This document shows, in pieces, positions 11,870 to 23,144 of a stretch of DNA of 64,000 nt. How positions within the stretch are numbered: the first letter of the stretch is position 1; each line of letters begins with the position of its first letter. The DNA is from Trichopria drosophilae (taxonomy: Eukaryota; Arthropoda; Insecta; Hymenoptera; Diapriidae), in NCBI GenBank assembly GCA_030407085.1, contig CM059582.1, positions 200,926,001 to 200,990,000 of the forward strand, written 5' to 3'. Made by a program: the position numbers and the translations under genes. The notes below the pieces were generated by a model. The model saw only the letters and a program-made list of their open reading frames with translations, was not told the DNA's origin and ran no database searches.

Positions 11870-12422
11870 TTTAATCGATAACAAGTTGTGTTTTTGCGAT
11901 AACTTGTTCTTCTTTGAAGTTATCTTAACAACATTAGTCTCATTTTCAAGTCATTTTCAAGCTTTACAATTCATCTCGAGGTCTCTTTGACCTCAAATGA
12001 ACATTTTCTCTTGCTACAACCATAAAAATGATACAAAATGAAATAATCGTAGCCTTTGAAAAAGGGAATAATTTTATCCCTCGTACAAGGCGCTTCGATA
12101 AAAATTGAGCCCAAAAGAGCCTCTGAAATTCCCAGAATTGATAAAAAAAAACGGTTTGCGAATATCAAGCCGTTTTCCGCCAATTTGGTGAGATTAAGAG
12201 GTTCTTTTGGGCTCGATTTTCATCGAATCTCATTGGGTTACGGGCTAAATTGTTCATTTTTTTCAAGGGCTACAACTTCCTTACAGTGACATTTTATTTA
12301 TCGAAATGAGATAACCATGAAAAAGCCACTTTAAAATCAGCCTAATTTTGTGAAGATAACTTCAAAAAAAAGATAAGTTAATGCGAAAACATGATTTTTG
12401 TTCTAAAGTTCAATGGGGCGCC
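11870..12422. mobile_element. Degenerate long inverted repeat (foldback element)
   Basis: The two halves are diverged reverse complements. AAAATTGAGCCCAAAAGAGC at about 12099 pairs with GCTCTTTTGGGCTCGATTTT-like sequence at 12199-12220. TTTGAAGTTATCTT near 11916 pairs with AAGATAACTTCAAA at 12352-12365. 'TTTTTGCGATAACTTGTTC' near 11890 pairs with the sequence around 12370-12400. Arms are about 240 bp around an 80-bp centre. Short frames on both strands across the centre (11971-12183, 12056-12289) reflect the palindrome and are not genes. Precise ends and a target duplication were not found. Confidence 0.75.
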
Positions 12423-13310
12423 AATCAAATTGTAGGAATCAAATTCAATTTTGGCAAAGGGCTTTTTTCTTGAAATATTAAGTAGAATACGTACTTACAA
12501 TTTATATGTATTGAACGGACGAAAAACTATTATTATTTCTTATTTATATTAAGACAACATTCAAAGGCTTATATTGCTGTTACTTGCTTCAAAAGACATA
12601 ATGCAAAAAATAAGCTTCCCTTTTAATTACTGGGTTATGTAGAAATGAATAATTTGAGTTACGTGTAGTAAAAATTAAATCATGATTTCAATATAGAATT
12701 CAGATTGTAGCATTCTTTAAACGAGTCCCTTGCGGTTACTCAACCGCACATTCGAATAGCCCATAATGAAGGTACAGTTGCAAACTACCTTCGAAACTTT
12801 GGGATACGATATAGATGCAAAGGTCAGCCAAAGATTCTGCTCGATAATAATGTAATTCTAATACAAACTAGACTCCTGAACTCTCCAGCTCTCTATGTCT
12901 TCACCCTGTAAGACGAATGGTGACCAATAACAATATTTTAGGTTAAAATAAAATTATGGTTAATCAATAATATGACCGATTTCTTAACTGTTTCAATGTT
13001 TTAGAAAGCACAATTTATCATTAAATTACGTTAACAAACTTTCGTCAATATCTATAAAATTCTAGGCGTATTTGCTTTTCATTTTTTATCAGCATCTGTT
13101 ATGAAACATTATACGTAACTGCATTAGATCTAAATTAGCTCATTATTGTTCTATTATATGAGAAAACAAACAAAAGATTTAAATTAATAAAACTGTTAAA
13201 TATAAAGTTTACGCAAACAATTTTTTAATCAATAGCTGTTCAGGACCATCTTTTTACGTTGTTTTATCTTGTGATCAATGTTCAATGTTATTTAAAGGTC
13301 AAAATGAATG
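12423..13310. other. AT-rich sequence without recognisable gene
   Basis: A small GCGGTT-ACTC-AACCGC stem lies at about 12734-12749. Nothing else was supported. Confidence 0.4.
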
Positions 13311-13485
13311 TTTTAAACGAAAACTTTGTTAAATGATCTCCAGAAGGTCATTTGTTGAAAAATTAACGAGAAGCTATATTTTTTTAACTTTCAATAACTT
13401 ATGTTAAAGAAAATGGTTGAGTAGACGGGTGGTCTAATGACCTTGACGAAGGTGGTCTAGGTGAATTTATGGTCAATTAATAAGT
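13311..13485. repeat. Direct repeat, copy 1, rich in AGGTCA half-sites
   Basis: This block recurs 425 bp downstream. Shared landmarks are TTTTAAACGAAAA, CAGAAGGTCATTTGTTGAAA, a TTAACTTT..AA..TTATGTTAAA stretch and TCTAATGACCTTGACGAAG. TGACCT/AGGTCA is the half-site core bound by nuclear receptors; any function is inference. Confidence 0.85.
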
Positions 13486-13707
13486 GTAATTAATGTTAAA
13501 GAAATCTATATATGTATATGTCAAAATTGTGCAAAATAATCTCCATCAAGAGATTAAGACTCCTTCAAAATTGATGTGTACTCGACTTCTCTGAATTTAA
13601 TGGCAATTGACAATGCTCAATATTCTCTTACGATTTCTATTAAATATTTAGTATTTGCTTCATGGAGAAACTATATTGCATTAAATCTATTCATGTGACA
13701 GTCACTT

Positions 13708-13900
13708 TTTTAAACGAAAATTCAATTTTCTACCAGAGGATACACAAAATTTCTAGAATGACCTTCAGAAGGTCATTTGTTGAAAAATCAACGAGAATCT
13801 GTATATTTTAACTTTTAAGAATTTATGTTAAAAATTGAGTAGTTACGGATTCTAATGACCTTGACGAAGATGGTCAAGATGACCTTGTAGGCAACTAATG
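13708..13900. repeat. Direct repeat, copy 2, rich in AGGTCA half-sites
   Basis: Second copy of the block at 13311-13485. It holds a near-palindrome TGACCTTCAGAAGGTCA at about 13759-13775 and two further TGACCTTG motifs near 13857 and 13880. The copies are visibly diverged, so the duplication is not recent. Confidence 0.85.
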
Positions 13901-14279
13901 AACTTTTCAATGTGATTTCCTTTCAACTGAAAGTGATACTTCCAATGCTAAACTTGCTTCAAGTTTTAGAAATTGCCAGTATACGCAACAACTTCTAACA
14001 GATCTAATTTAATCAGACGACAAGTAGCATCGAATGTCAATAGCAAACACTAATGTTGTACCAAGTCGAGTTGTCACTTTCCGGTTAAACAATTCAAGAT
14101 CTCTGTAACCGTCACGTCATCTCAATCAATTGAATGCAGCAAACCAAATATGACATGGTTAAATAGTTCACAGAAAAACAATTAATGTTTCATGTTACTT
14201 TTGTAAAAGAATGTCCACATGAAATATCGAAAAATTTTCTCTTTGTGTCCTGCCGGAAGTTAAGAAAACTCCAAAGACC

Positions 14280-14840
14280 TGTTCACCAGACTGAAAGTGT
14301 ATGTTCATTGTCGCTTGGCCACATATCAAAATATAAAGTTGACCGGAAGCTGGTCATATCCTGAGCAATGGCCCGTGGGGTGCAAGTCGGTAAATCAGTC
14401 GAAAGCATCGAGTGGAGCTTTAAGCGAAAATTCTGAGGATAACCAAAATCTATGTTGTGGCTACTGGGCAGTGACCATTGAAGAGCTGCCAAGGCTCACG
14501 CGACATTGAAGCTCGTCCTCTGCCACTAATCCCAAGTTCCGTGCACGCCTGCAGATTGCATCGATATCCTGGACAGGCGCCAATCAGCCGCGATAACGAC
14601 AAAAGCTAAGCCTCCTCTCGGCTCCGCGAAACGAGCTGCTAGGAAAGGGAAAAGCTGTCACGCCATCGATATGAGCTTTCGTCCTTATTGTTCACTTTAT
14701 CCGGTGGGATACTTGCGTAGATCCGAACGATGCAGTGCTTGTCGATGCAATGACCACGCGACGTGTTCGGAATGTCCGACGATTCTGTCGGTGACATGCC
14801 CGAACGAGCGAACCGCTTTGAAATTGACTTTTTAATTAGG
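14280..14840. other. GC-rich island, possible exon or conserved block
   Basis: This is one of the least AT-rich stretches of the window. Overlapping frames on both strands at 14283-14509 have no recognisable domain. A separate plus-strand frame in its right part is listed on its own. Confidence 0.4.
14525..14836 (+). other. Cysteine-rich open frame, possible unspliced exon
   Basis: A frame without stops runs for about 100 codons between a TAA near 14525 and a TAA near 14834. Its only internal methionine before the cysteine cluster is at about 14671. Near its end it reads RCSACRCNDHATCSEC, a C-x2-C-x-C-N-x-H-x-x-C spacing like the start of laminin- or attractin/MEGF8-type EGF modules. A CGTAG acceptor-like site (about 14720) and a TCG|GTGACA donor-like site (about 14789) flank it. 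The match is short and may be chance in a GC-rich island. No neighbouring exon was found. Confidence 0.2.
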
Positions 14841-15235
14841 TCATACAGGCAAATTCACTGTATTGCATTTTTTTTTTAAATTTTAATGTAGGCTAATTCA
14901 AACATTGTATACAGTTTTCTCACACAAAGTTGTATTCCACTTTTTAAGCGTTAATCCTTTGTTCCCCTACAGTGGCGTCCTCCTCGTCCTTCATAGTTCG
15001 GTTATATTTTTCAATTATTGTTTCTGTTATTGCTACATACAACTTCACTCTAAAAACATCCTTTTTATGATCAATTGTAATAAGACGAAATTCGACATAC
15101 CATGCGCTTTTAATGATTGTTTAATTAGTGTTTGACACTCAACAGGTATGACATTGCCACTAAATTTTCTATATTTATTAAATTATAAAGCCTGCACTTA
15201 ACACTATTTATTTGAATATAGTGGTACAATTTGAT

Positions 15236-15601
15236 ACTATATTGATTTATACATTTGACCTTGAATTGCCCTTGACGTAAATTAGATGAGGACGAACGGA
15301 CATCGGATTTGGATTCAGCGAGCCAAAAAGATAAAAATGGACTGGTTTACACTCATCTTCAATTGATTTTTTACATTTGACCTTCACTTGTCCTTGGCCT
15401 AGACCTAATGAGGACAAACGGACTCCGTATTTAGATTAAGAAAGCTCAAAAATGTATAAATATTGGCTTACTTTGATATTAAATAGATTATCAACAATTT
15501 GACCTGCAACTGCCCTTGACCTAGACCTGATGAGGCCAGATGGACTCTGGATTCAGATTCAGCGACCCAAAATACATACAAGTATGGTCTGGACTTTCGG
15601 A
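15236..15601. repeat. 122-bp tandem repeat, three copies
   Basis: TTTGACCT...TGCCCTTGAC and GATGAGGACGAACGGAC-like segments recur at a fixed 122-bp spacing (landmarks at 15257, 15379 and 15501). The copies are roughly 70-80 percent alike by eye. The short frame starting at 15530 arises from copy 3. Confidence 0.9.
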
Positions 15602-16279
15602 CCTTTAACTTTTTGTGGGGCTGTATTTTTTAACTGTTCAATAGTTTCGTCATCGTATTTCTATAATTTATCTAATGTCTTTAAAGGTAATTTCAAAGTT
15701 AAGTTGACTTCCCTAAAGTATTCAAAACTTCCTTGAGAATCAGATATTGCATTGCAGACATAGAAAGAACTAAACATTTTACGTCTCACTATGACCTGTA
15801 TAATGTCTTAGAATGTCCTTCCAAAGTAAAATTGTTTTTCCGAACCCTTATTTTATAATCTTCAATATAACAGGCAAAACATTTTGCTGGTCATAAATTA
15901 TCAACGAAATCATAAAAGGACTTAAAATTGTCCGCTCGTTCCTATGGCCAAAATCATTTGTTCCCATTTAAAAAAGTTTTGTCTTTAAAAGGTATATTCA
16001 AGGTTATAGTAAAAATCTAGGGTCAGAATGGCAGTGTCAAGGAATATTCTAAAACTTGGTAGTCTTCAATCCAGGTAAACGATGTTTTTGAGTAAATTTA
16101 AACTTTCATTTGTACCAAATTAAGTTTCTGCTAATTAAGTTAAACTTAATATAACTATTATATCTAAAAAAAGGAATCAAAATATGCAGCTGGTATATTA
16201 AAAGTCTCAATTCCGTGACACGTGATTTAGTTTTTCTGATCAAGTGTACAAATTTGAAATGTTAAATTTGCCAAAGTGT
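15602..16279. other. AT-rich sequence without recognisable gene
   Basis: The sequence after the tandem repeat contains scattered AGGT/ACCT words but no structure I can support. Confidence 0.4.
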
Positions 16280-16889
16280 CCCGCGTAAAAATAAAAAAGA
16301 CTTTAGAAGATCTCAAAAAGATCTTTCTTAAAAATGTCACTATTCAAGATCTATTTGAGAGCTTTTTAAGACTTTCAAACTACTAGTTTATCAAAATCTT
16401 TTTGAGATCTTTATGACATCTTTAAGAAAAATTTGCACTATTTTTCTGAGATCTTTTTAAGACTTTCTTTTCACAGCATGATTTTACAAAAACATAATTT
16501 TATTATTCTTATCGAGATCTTTTCAAGATCTTTTTTTTTTTATCTTTTTCGGATATGAAGAAAAATATTTGTAATAAAATGCTGAATTCTCTTATTTTTA
16601 ACCAAAATTAATTATTGAAGATGAAATTTAAAGTAATTACCTTTTTATCTCGATAAGATTAATAAAATTATGTTTTAATGTTGTAAAATCATGCTGTGAA
16701 AAGAAAGTCTTAAAAAGATTTCAAAACATAGTACAAATTTTTCTTAAAAATCGCATAAAGATCTCAAAAAGATTTTGATAAACTAGTAGTTTGAAAGTCT
16801 TAAAAAGCTCTCAAATAGATCTTGAATAGTGACATGTTTAAGAAAGATCTTTTTGAGATCTTCTAAAGTCTTTTTTATTTGTACGCGGG
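16280..16889. mobile_element. Long-TIR element built of an AAGATCTTTTTGAG word
   Basis: Left arm 16280-16516 and right arm 16649-16889 are reverse complements over about 240 bp with few differences. They begin CCCGCGTA at both ends and share landmarks ACTAGTTTATCAAAATC and CATGATTTTACA. The interior loop is about 130 bp and codes for nothing. Within the arms one short word, AAGATCTTTTTGAGATCTT, recurs in both directions. No target duplication was found (flanks AAAGTGT and GTAGTAG). It is a MITE-type or foldback element; transcription would give a long double-stranded stem. Confidence 0.9.
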
Positions 16890-16911
16890 GTAGTAGAGAA
16901 TATTGTTCTAT

Positions 16912-17160
16912 CACGGTAAAAAAAAGTATAAAAACCATTACATCTGAAATTAAGCACCGTAAAAGGCTTACTTAATTATTTATTAAAGACTTCAGTCTAA
17001 AATTGAGCTAATTTTCTTAAATTAAGTCAATATTTGCGCTTAAAGTCTTACTTTCAGATAGAAAAGTTTAATTTTAGTCGAGATTTTGGCTTAAAGAAAA
17101 ATTTAAGCTCTTGCTTGTCACACCTAAGTTGTAACAGTTATAAAACTTTTTTTTACTGTG
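16912..17160. mobile_element. Short TIR element, CAC(G/A)GTAAAAAAAAGT ends
   Basis: CACGGTAAAAAAAAGTATAA at the left pairs with TTATAAAACTTTTTTTTACTGTG at the right (16912-16931 against 17138-17160). TA lies at or within one base of both ends. The roughly 250-bp interior repeats CTTAAA/TTTAAG words and does not encode a protein. It stands only 22 bp from the previous element. Confidence 0.75.
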
Positions 17161-17309
17161 TAGTTTTGTACAGTTTGACCATAGATATTTTATAAAAGTT
17201 ACTGAAGATACAAGTAACAGCTTTGACTAATAAATTCGTTGAACTGAGTAAAATTGACGGTGGCAATTTATACCACCAAATTTTAATTAAAAAAAAGTGA
17301 TGTCACCCC

Positions 17310-17324
17310 TGCGGCCTCCGGCCG
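17310..17324. repeat. GC palindrome GCGGCCTCCGGCCGC
   Basis: A 15-base GC-only hairpin-forming sequence sits in an otherwise AT-rich stretch that starts TGATGTCACCCCT. It may be the tail of a degraded repeat. Confidence 0.6.
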
Positions 17325-17739
17325 CCATCCCCGTAATATTCATTAAGTCATAAAATCATAATAAAAACTACTGTTATTCAATGACCTTTAAAACAAGATG
17401 TAAATTACGTTCGAAATTGCGAATTTATAGACACTTAAAGTGGTTTTAGAGTCCAGTAAATACTCTAGTAGATGTTTCGGTCTAAATGCAATCGTAAAAC
17501 GGGTCACAATAATAATGATTTCATTCATTTTAATTATAAAGCAATATTAATTTGCAGCTGTTCGTATTCAATAATTGTAATTCTGATACATTCAGAACAT
17601 GATACCAACCACCTGAAATATTCGTAATCATTAAACGTCATTTCCTGAATATTATTTTTAGAAAATGCTCATAATATATTTAGATTCGTTAAAATAATGA
17701 GAAAATCATTAATAAATGAAAAATAAATTTCTGGCAAAA

Positions 17740-17990
17740 TGGCGTGTATTTTTTCGTACTATACTCTTGAGGCACGGCTATACGTATACGGTAATTCTTT
17801 TAGAGAGCAACTTATTCCTAAGCAGGGACTAAGGTAACACCGGCTATTTTCACGTAATTTTCGTGGAGTCGTTTCTCTTACGATTACTCCGCATTTCCGC
17901 CCTCTTCTCGCCATTTTCTCCGTTCTTCTTCGCGGATTTCGCCCTTTTACTTTCTCACGTGATATTTATTAACTTCCTTACTATTTTAAG
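17740..17990. other. Less AT-rich island; candidate conserved non-coding block
   Basis: The patch has pyrimidine-rich runs (CCGCCCTCTTCTCGCC) and a GTATACGTATAC-like palindrome near 17780-17792, with no open frame. Regulatory role is inference. Confidence 0.25.
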
Positions 17991-18589
17991 CACACATTGA
18001 CGCTACGTAGATACTAGGGTTCTTTCCGTGACGAAACCAAGATAAGTTTGATAATAAAAAGCTTAGGAAATGGGCCCAGAAATTAATTTATACGGTTTAA
18101 ATTGATAAACTAGTAATTTGAATGTTAACAAAATAAAAAACATAAATTGTATTAATTCGTGAATTTATTCGGAGATAGAACTATCGCAAACTTAGCTCGT
18201 AAATTGTCATAGTATCATTGACTATATTTATCTCTGTAAGTGGGGCGAATATATTTATCATTACAGCTAATTATCAATTTTCGGCAACTATGAATTTTGA
18301 CTTAGCGATGTCGGAATTTGGAGTTGGTAGTATTAGTTTTTGTTGTCTAACACATATGATGCAGGAAATGAATGGTGATGGAGCGAATATTTTGCTTATC
18401 AAGCAGGCGTTTCGAAAACACAATTTTGCAATAAAAAAAACATTTTTTACCTTACATTCTGGGTCGCTGATTACGAAACTAGTCTAAAATTTGAAAATTC
18501 AAAAATGTCGAATCCAGGATGACTGACTAAAATGTAAAAATTTCCTTGATGTAGATGAGACTGGGTGTTTGGGGGTTTTCGAAGTCCGT

Positions 18590-19020
18590 TGAGCAAATTT
18601 CATATTTCATAGTTCGAAATTTCATAGTTCCGCTCCAGGGGCTTTGAAAAATTCCGTGTTCACCCATTTTTGTTCGCATAAGGAATCTGCTATTTTGAAT
18701 TTGGAAAACCTGAGGCCAGAATCGTAATCATCGAACCCGAAAATCGTCTAATGCTCAGTGTAACATCGATAAAGTCATTTTTTACACATGTGAACCGCCA
18801 TATTGGATCCACTATTCTAAATTTTGAAAATCTGTGTCTAGATTCGTAATAACCCAAACGGAAATATATGCAAAATATTCTCGCATTTTTTTCCGTGTGT
18901 GAAGCGACCTCAAAAACTCCAGAGTATCCACTTTCAGCTCGATCAAGTAACTTTTTATGAATTTAGTTCATCATATTGGATCCGCTATCTTGAATTTTGA
19001 AAGTTTGAGGCCTGATTTGA
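18590..19020. repeat. Diverged tandem units of the GGATCC..TTGAATTTTGAAA family
   Basis: A block with GGAATCTGCTATTTTGAATT at 18682 recurs as GGATCCACTATTCTAAATTTTG at 18805 and GGATCCGCTATCTTGAATTTTG at 18978. Each is followed by a CTGAGGCC(A)GA-type segment and, in the first two, by TCGTAAT. Spacing is irregular (123 and 173 bp). Related text occurs at 25380-25560 and 54285-54310. Confidence 0.75.
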
Positions 19021-20578
19021 ATAAAGAAAAATGTATATTAAAGTGTTAAATATTTAATGCACGTTTATGATACAATTTGGTAATACGAAACGTTAAAGAA
19101 TCGTTTATGCCACAGTTAACTAACATTTTACATTCCCAAAGAACAGCTACTAAATGACAAGATTATATTACTAAACCATTATACGTGAATATTCTCTAAC
19201 CTTGTGAATATAAATGTGCATTAAAATCTATTATATTTAAGAACGATACATACTTTGAAACGTTCAAGTAGTCAATACAGAACAGTTGAAATTCATTTGT
19301 TAATTCACGTTAATAAAATTTAAGAGGTATTGGTAAGCATATTAGTGAATGTAGAAAACTGAAGACAAAGTTCCTAAGCTCTTTAAGGAATAGTGACTCC
19401 AACAGTCCGAAAAACTATTTTCCAAAAGATTATGAATTTATAACAAATATCCCTTTATTTTTTAAATATTCAAATTAAAACTCATATGTACCGCTAATTT
19501 TACAGAAAATAATAAATGAATGTCATTTAAAATTGTAAAATATAAGTATAACTTATAATAAATAAATAACTATTCGAAGGTATGGAATTGATTAAGCAAT
19601 CAATTTTATGAACAAGCGGTTTTTTATAATTTCTGATCATTTCCCTCAGAATAGTGTGTAAACAATAAAGGATAGTTTATACCCAGAGTGTTCACACAAT
19701 GTTCTATCATACTTCGAGAAAAATAATACCCTTCTACGGTTACACATCTCATATAATATACTGCACATCGATGCGTATTTCTATAACTGGAGCCGAAAGC
19801 CACCTGTCAAGGACATGAATGCGTTTGGTTGAGAAAACGTTGACGTTAGATCGTGAACACTCATCGATAATATACTAATTTACATAACATTTACATGTCG
19901 TATACAAATACCGATCTATGTCGACGTGACTACACATCTGTAGAAACGTTTCCATAAACGCAGGTATGGTTTATACATTTTTTCAAAGAGGAATAGAAAA
20001 TAATTTATCTCATAATGAAATTACTAAATCTCCTTAAATGTAATGTAATTTTCTTCATGCCCGTTTGGTTGCTGTAATTATTTTCGATTTTTTTATTTGA
20101 TAACAACTAGAAGTAGCTTAGAACAATGAAAACAATCAAAAATATATGTACGGAGGGACCTTTGTTATCTATATAATTAAATGCTTATAAAAATGTTCTT
20201 CCTGAAATTTAAAACAAATTGGCAATTGTGTAGATCGTACCATTTTTTTTACCGGTTTTTGACCGGTAATCAACACCAAAATTTTAAACATTTTTATATA
20301 CAAAAATCTCGAGAAAAATGTAGGGATCTCTTTTTGCAAAAAGAAGAAAAAATCAAAATTCAAAATTAATCTAAAAAATATAAAAATTTTCATAAAAAAC
20401 GTTGATAACTGCGTCTCTAGTTAGATAACCTTGTTTGAAAGACATAGTTCGAATTACAAGTTAATTCATAAAGAATTGGGCGCGTTATTTTTTCGGCCAT
20501 ATAAAAAAAAGTAGATTTAAAAAAAACGTTTAAAACTGTTTTATGAAAACTTTAGGACTTTATAAACAGTTTTTTATT
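19021..20578. other. AT-rich sequence; one less AT-rich island at 19740-19970
   Basis: No gene was found. The island at about 19740-19970 contains CCACCTGTCA (an E-box), ATCGATAA and GTCGACGTGACTAC, and has the look of a regulatory block. The overlapping frames at 20169-20393 are low-complexity. Confidence 0.35.
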
Positions 20579-20758
20579 TTTTGTCACACCAGCGCAAATT
20601 CGCGGTTTTACGTAACGGTAGAATAGTCCAAAAGGTGTCGATTGTCGTTAGGCACTACAACTGCGCTTCTGCGCATGTGCAAAGGGCGATTGGGCAGTTT
20701 TTGTGCCCTCCGGTTTTTTTCTTTTCACGTCCGTGATTTCCACGCAGGTGTGACAAAA
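20579..20758. mobile_element. Short TIR element, TTTTGTCACACC ends
   Basis: TTTTGTCACACCAGCG at 20579 pairs with CGCAGGTGTGACAAAA at 20743-20758 (15 of 16 matched). The 180-bp body is more GC-rich than its surroundings and includes GCGCTTCTGCGCATGTGC. No target duplication was seen. A second stem, AAAACTGTTTTAT with ATAAACAGTTTT, lies just outside on the left (about 20530-20572). Confidence 0.7.
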
Positions 20759-21750
20759 CCTAGAGTAAAAATTTGTGAACATTCTAGAGTGGTGTAACCT
20801 TTTCAATTACTTAATTGGTTACTTATTAATTAAATAGTTGCCTTAACGATTGACAGTAATTAAGTTAGTTTGAAAAATAACGAAATTCTTATTGAAATTA
20901 GTCGCAATGAGTTTTGGTATTTATTGAATCAGCTAATTAAGTTAGTCATGGTTATGTAAATTTTAATATTTTTCTACTATTTGGAGTAGTAGCAACAATA
21001 AATAAAATATAATGACATGGGAAGGTTCCGAGAAGGTTACAGTGATCGTAACCCTTAGAGTCATGACCAGGGTTAGATTCGACAATGGTAACAATTCCAA
21101 TTGCACTTTTTAAATTGCATATTTTGGGCTTTTTAATCGGTGAGGCACACGATTGAACCAGGTAGTATGATAGTAAAAGTTTCCGAAAATACCTCGTGAC
21201 TGTAAGTGTTAAAATCGTTTTTTTTTTTGGCAAATTATTTATTTTCATTACCAAATAAATCAGAAAAGTGATCCCGATATCTAAGGGGTAAGTAAGATCA
21301 TGACCCAGAAACTACTTCAAGATGGCGTTTTAAAAATAGCGGCTCAAAGGAATGTTCTCTTTCTAGATTTATAAATTCAAGATTTTACATGTTTTCCGTT
21401 GAATTCGTTGTTTCTTACTATATTTGTTTTGGGAGTTACATTTATGGACTTTTTGAAGTTATTGATCACGATTCGACGATCAGAATGGTAAAAATTAAGA
21501 TTTGCGAAGCCAATATGGTGCCTGTCCTCAGAAAAATCCAAAGACATATCTTAACCTTAGAGGAAAATTATTTTGCCTAGGATCAGGCACTGGTCAGAAA
21601 ATTTGAGAACAGAATTAAGTCGTAACATGTTCCTATATCAGAACCTTATAATGTTGAACATTTTTTCTGGTTTCTAAATTTTATGAAGTAATCATTTACT
21701 GCAATAATATTGTAACAAAGACAATTTTAAATAATGAAAATAAAATAACA
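20759..21750. other. AT-rich sequence without recognisable gene
   Basis: Minus-strand frame 20952-21254 and plus-strand frame 21389-21580 have no recognisable domain. Phrases such as AAGATGGCGTTTTAAAAATAGC near 21322 resemble the dispersed repeat family of 18.6 kb. Confidence 0.35.
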
Positions 21751-21754
21751 TAAT

Positions 21755-21845
21755 GGGAAAACAAACAAAAGATATCGTTCAGAAATCCTTTTGACACTTT
21801 CAAAATATCTTTGACATCTTTAAGACATCTGTTTGTTTATTGGGA
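21755..21845. repeat. Small inverted repeat with GACATCTTTAAGA words
   Basis: GGGAAAACAAACAAAAGAT at the left pairs with ATCTGTTTGTTTATT at the right. The interior is a run of 'CTTTGACATCTTTAAGACATCT'-type words. The 14-mer TGACATCTTTAAGA at 21812 also occurs at 16414 inside the long-TIR element, which links the two. Confidence 0.6.
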
Positions 21846-22239
21846 TCAAGGTGTAATTTTTGCTACAAATTTATATTCAAAAGGTATGACATAGATTATG
21901 TTTTATAACAATGTTAATAAATATTACTCTCCTTACTTTTCACTTTTGATAGAATTAAATCACGTGATCTTTCAAGAAAAATATTTTACCTTGCCATTAA
22001 GTATATTTGTAAATTTTTTAGATAAAATTACAAATAATATACGATTACAAATCCAGCAACATGCATGAAATAAAAAATTGTTATTTCAAAATAACAAAAA
22101 GCAAAAAATGTCGATTGTTACTGGTAATGACATTTCTTATCACACACAATTAGTGGCGTTGGCAGTACTTTCGTTTATCTTTTACTTTACTTTATTTTTT
22201 ATATCTTAAAAACCAAGGGAAATCTTCACGTGGTCTCTT

Positions 22240-22400
22240 TCGGGTGACTCGACCAGCGCAGTAGGATTTAAGCTTTAATTTGTAACTGTACTTACGGTCG
22301 TATTGCGTTGCATCCCCGAGTTAAAACCAACGAAATCGCAAAAAGTCTCTAATGAGTTTCCAATAACCGAAAGTCGGGTGACATTTCCATTACAAATGCA
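22240..22400. other. Less AT-rich island; candidate conserved non-coding block
   Basis: TCTTTCGGGTGACTCG near 22247 and GAAAGTCGGGTGACA near 22369 repeat a TCGGGTGAC core in the same direction about 120 bp apart. No frame is open. Confidence 0.25.
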
Positions 22401-22865
22401 AAATTAAATTACAGAGCAGTATCCTCCTTTAAATCTACATAAAACTTTGTTCGACTTTTCGATTTGTTTAATTTTTCATCAATGTAACGGATTTAAATAT
22501 ATTTTTATTTTATATGAAAATACAGTATTGATTTCATGAAAGGGTATTTGAAACTAATGAATAATAAATGGTAATGAAAATGAAGTCTAACAAAATTTCG
22601 TTTTAAAATTTCAATACGACGACCGTTAATGAAATGAATATAATACTGACTATATTATTGAATCCACTAAAATGAAATCTAGAAAGTTGCAGCAGTAATA
22701 GCATATCGAAAATTGAAGAACTGAGTTTCGAAAATAAAATTATCTGTAATTAAAACTCCTAATGCAATATTACAAGTAGACGCCTTCTATTCATCTCAAC
22801 TCTATCTTAAATGACAGTTCAATATGAATGTATCTGAAATATCAGCATGAAAGTTACATACACTC

Positions 22866-23016
22866 TAAAATTTCTTGAAATGAAAACCACTTTATAGAAG
22901 TGATGTTCACTTCAAAATAGTGCGAATTGAAATATTCCCAAATAGAATGACTCGATTCTGAATATTTTGAAGTGTAAAAGGCTTCTATAAAGTGATTTTC
23001 AGTGCAAGAAATTTTA
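22866..23016. mobile_element. 151-bp foldback MITE
   Basis: The element is almost entirely a hairpin. TAAAATTTCTTG at the left end matches the inverted CAAGAAATTTTA at the right. CACTTTATAGAAG pairs with CTTCTATAAAGTG, and ACTTCAAAATA with TATTTTGAAGT. The loop is about 25 bases around CGATTC. The outermost TA at both ends could be the target duplication. Confidence 0.85.
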
Positions 23017-23144
23017 TTATTTTATATTTAGTATCTTAAACAAACATATATCAACTGATACATACGGACTTAACATTAACATGTTCTTCTATATGCACTG
23101 TTATTTTATAACGAAAAACGATATTAAAATAGTTATTTTTGTAT

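Noticed and set aside
14283..14509. Overlapping frames on both strands as a gene
   Set aside because: Both are open only because the island is GC-rich; neither shows a domain.
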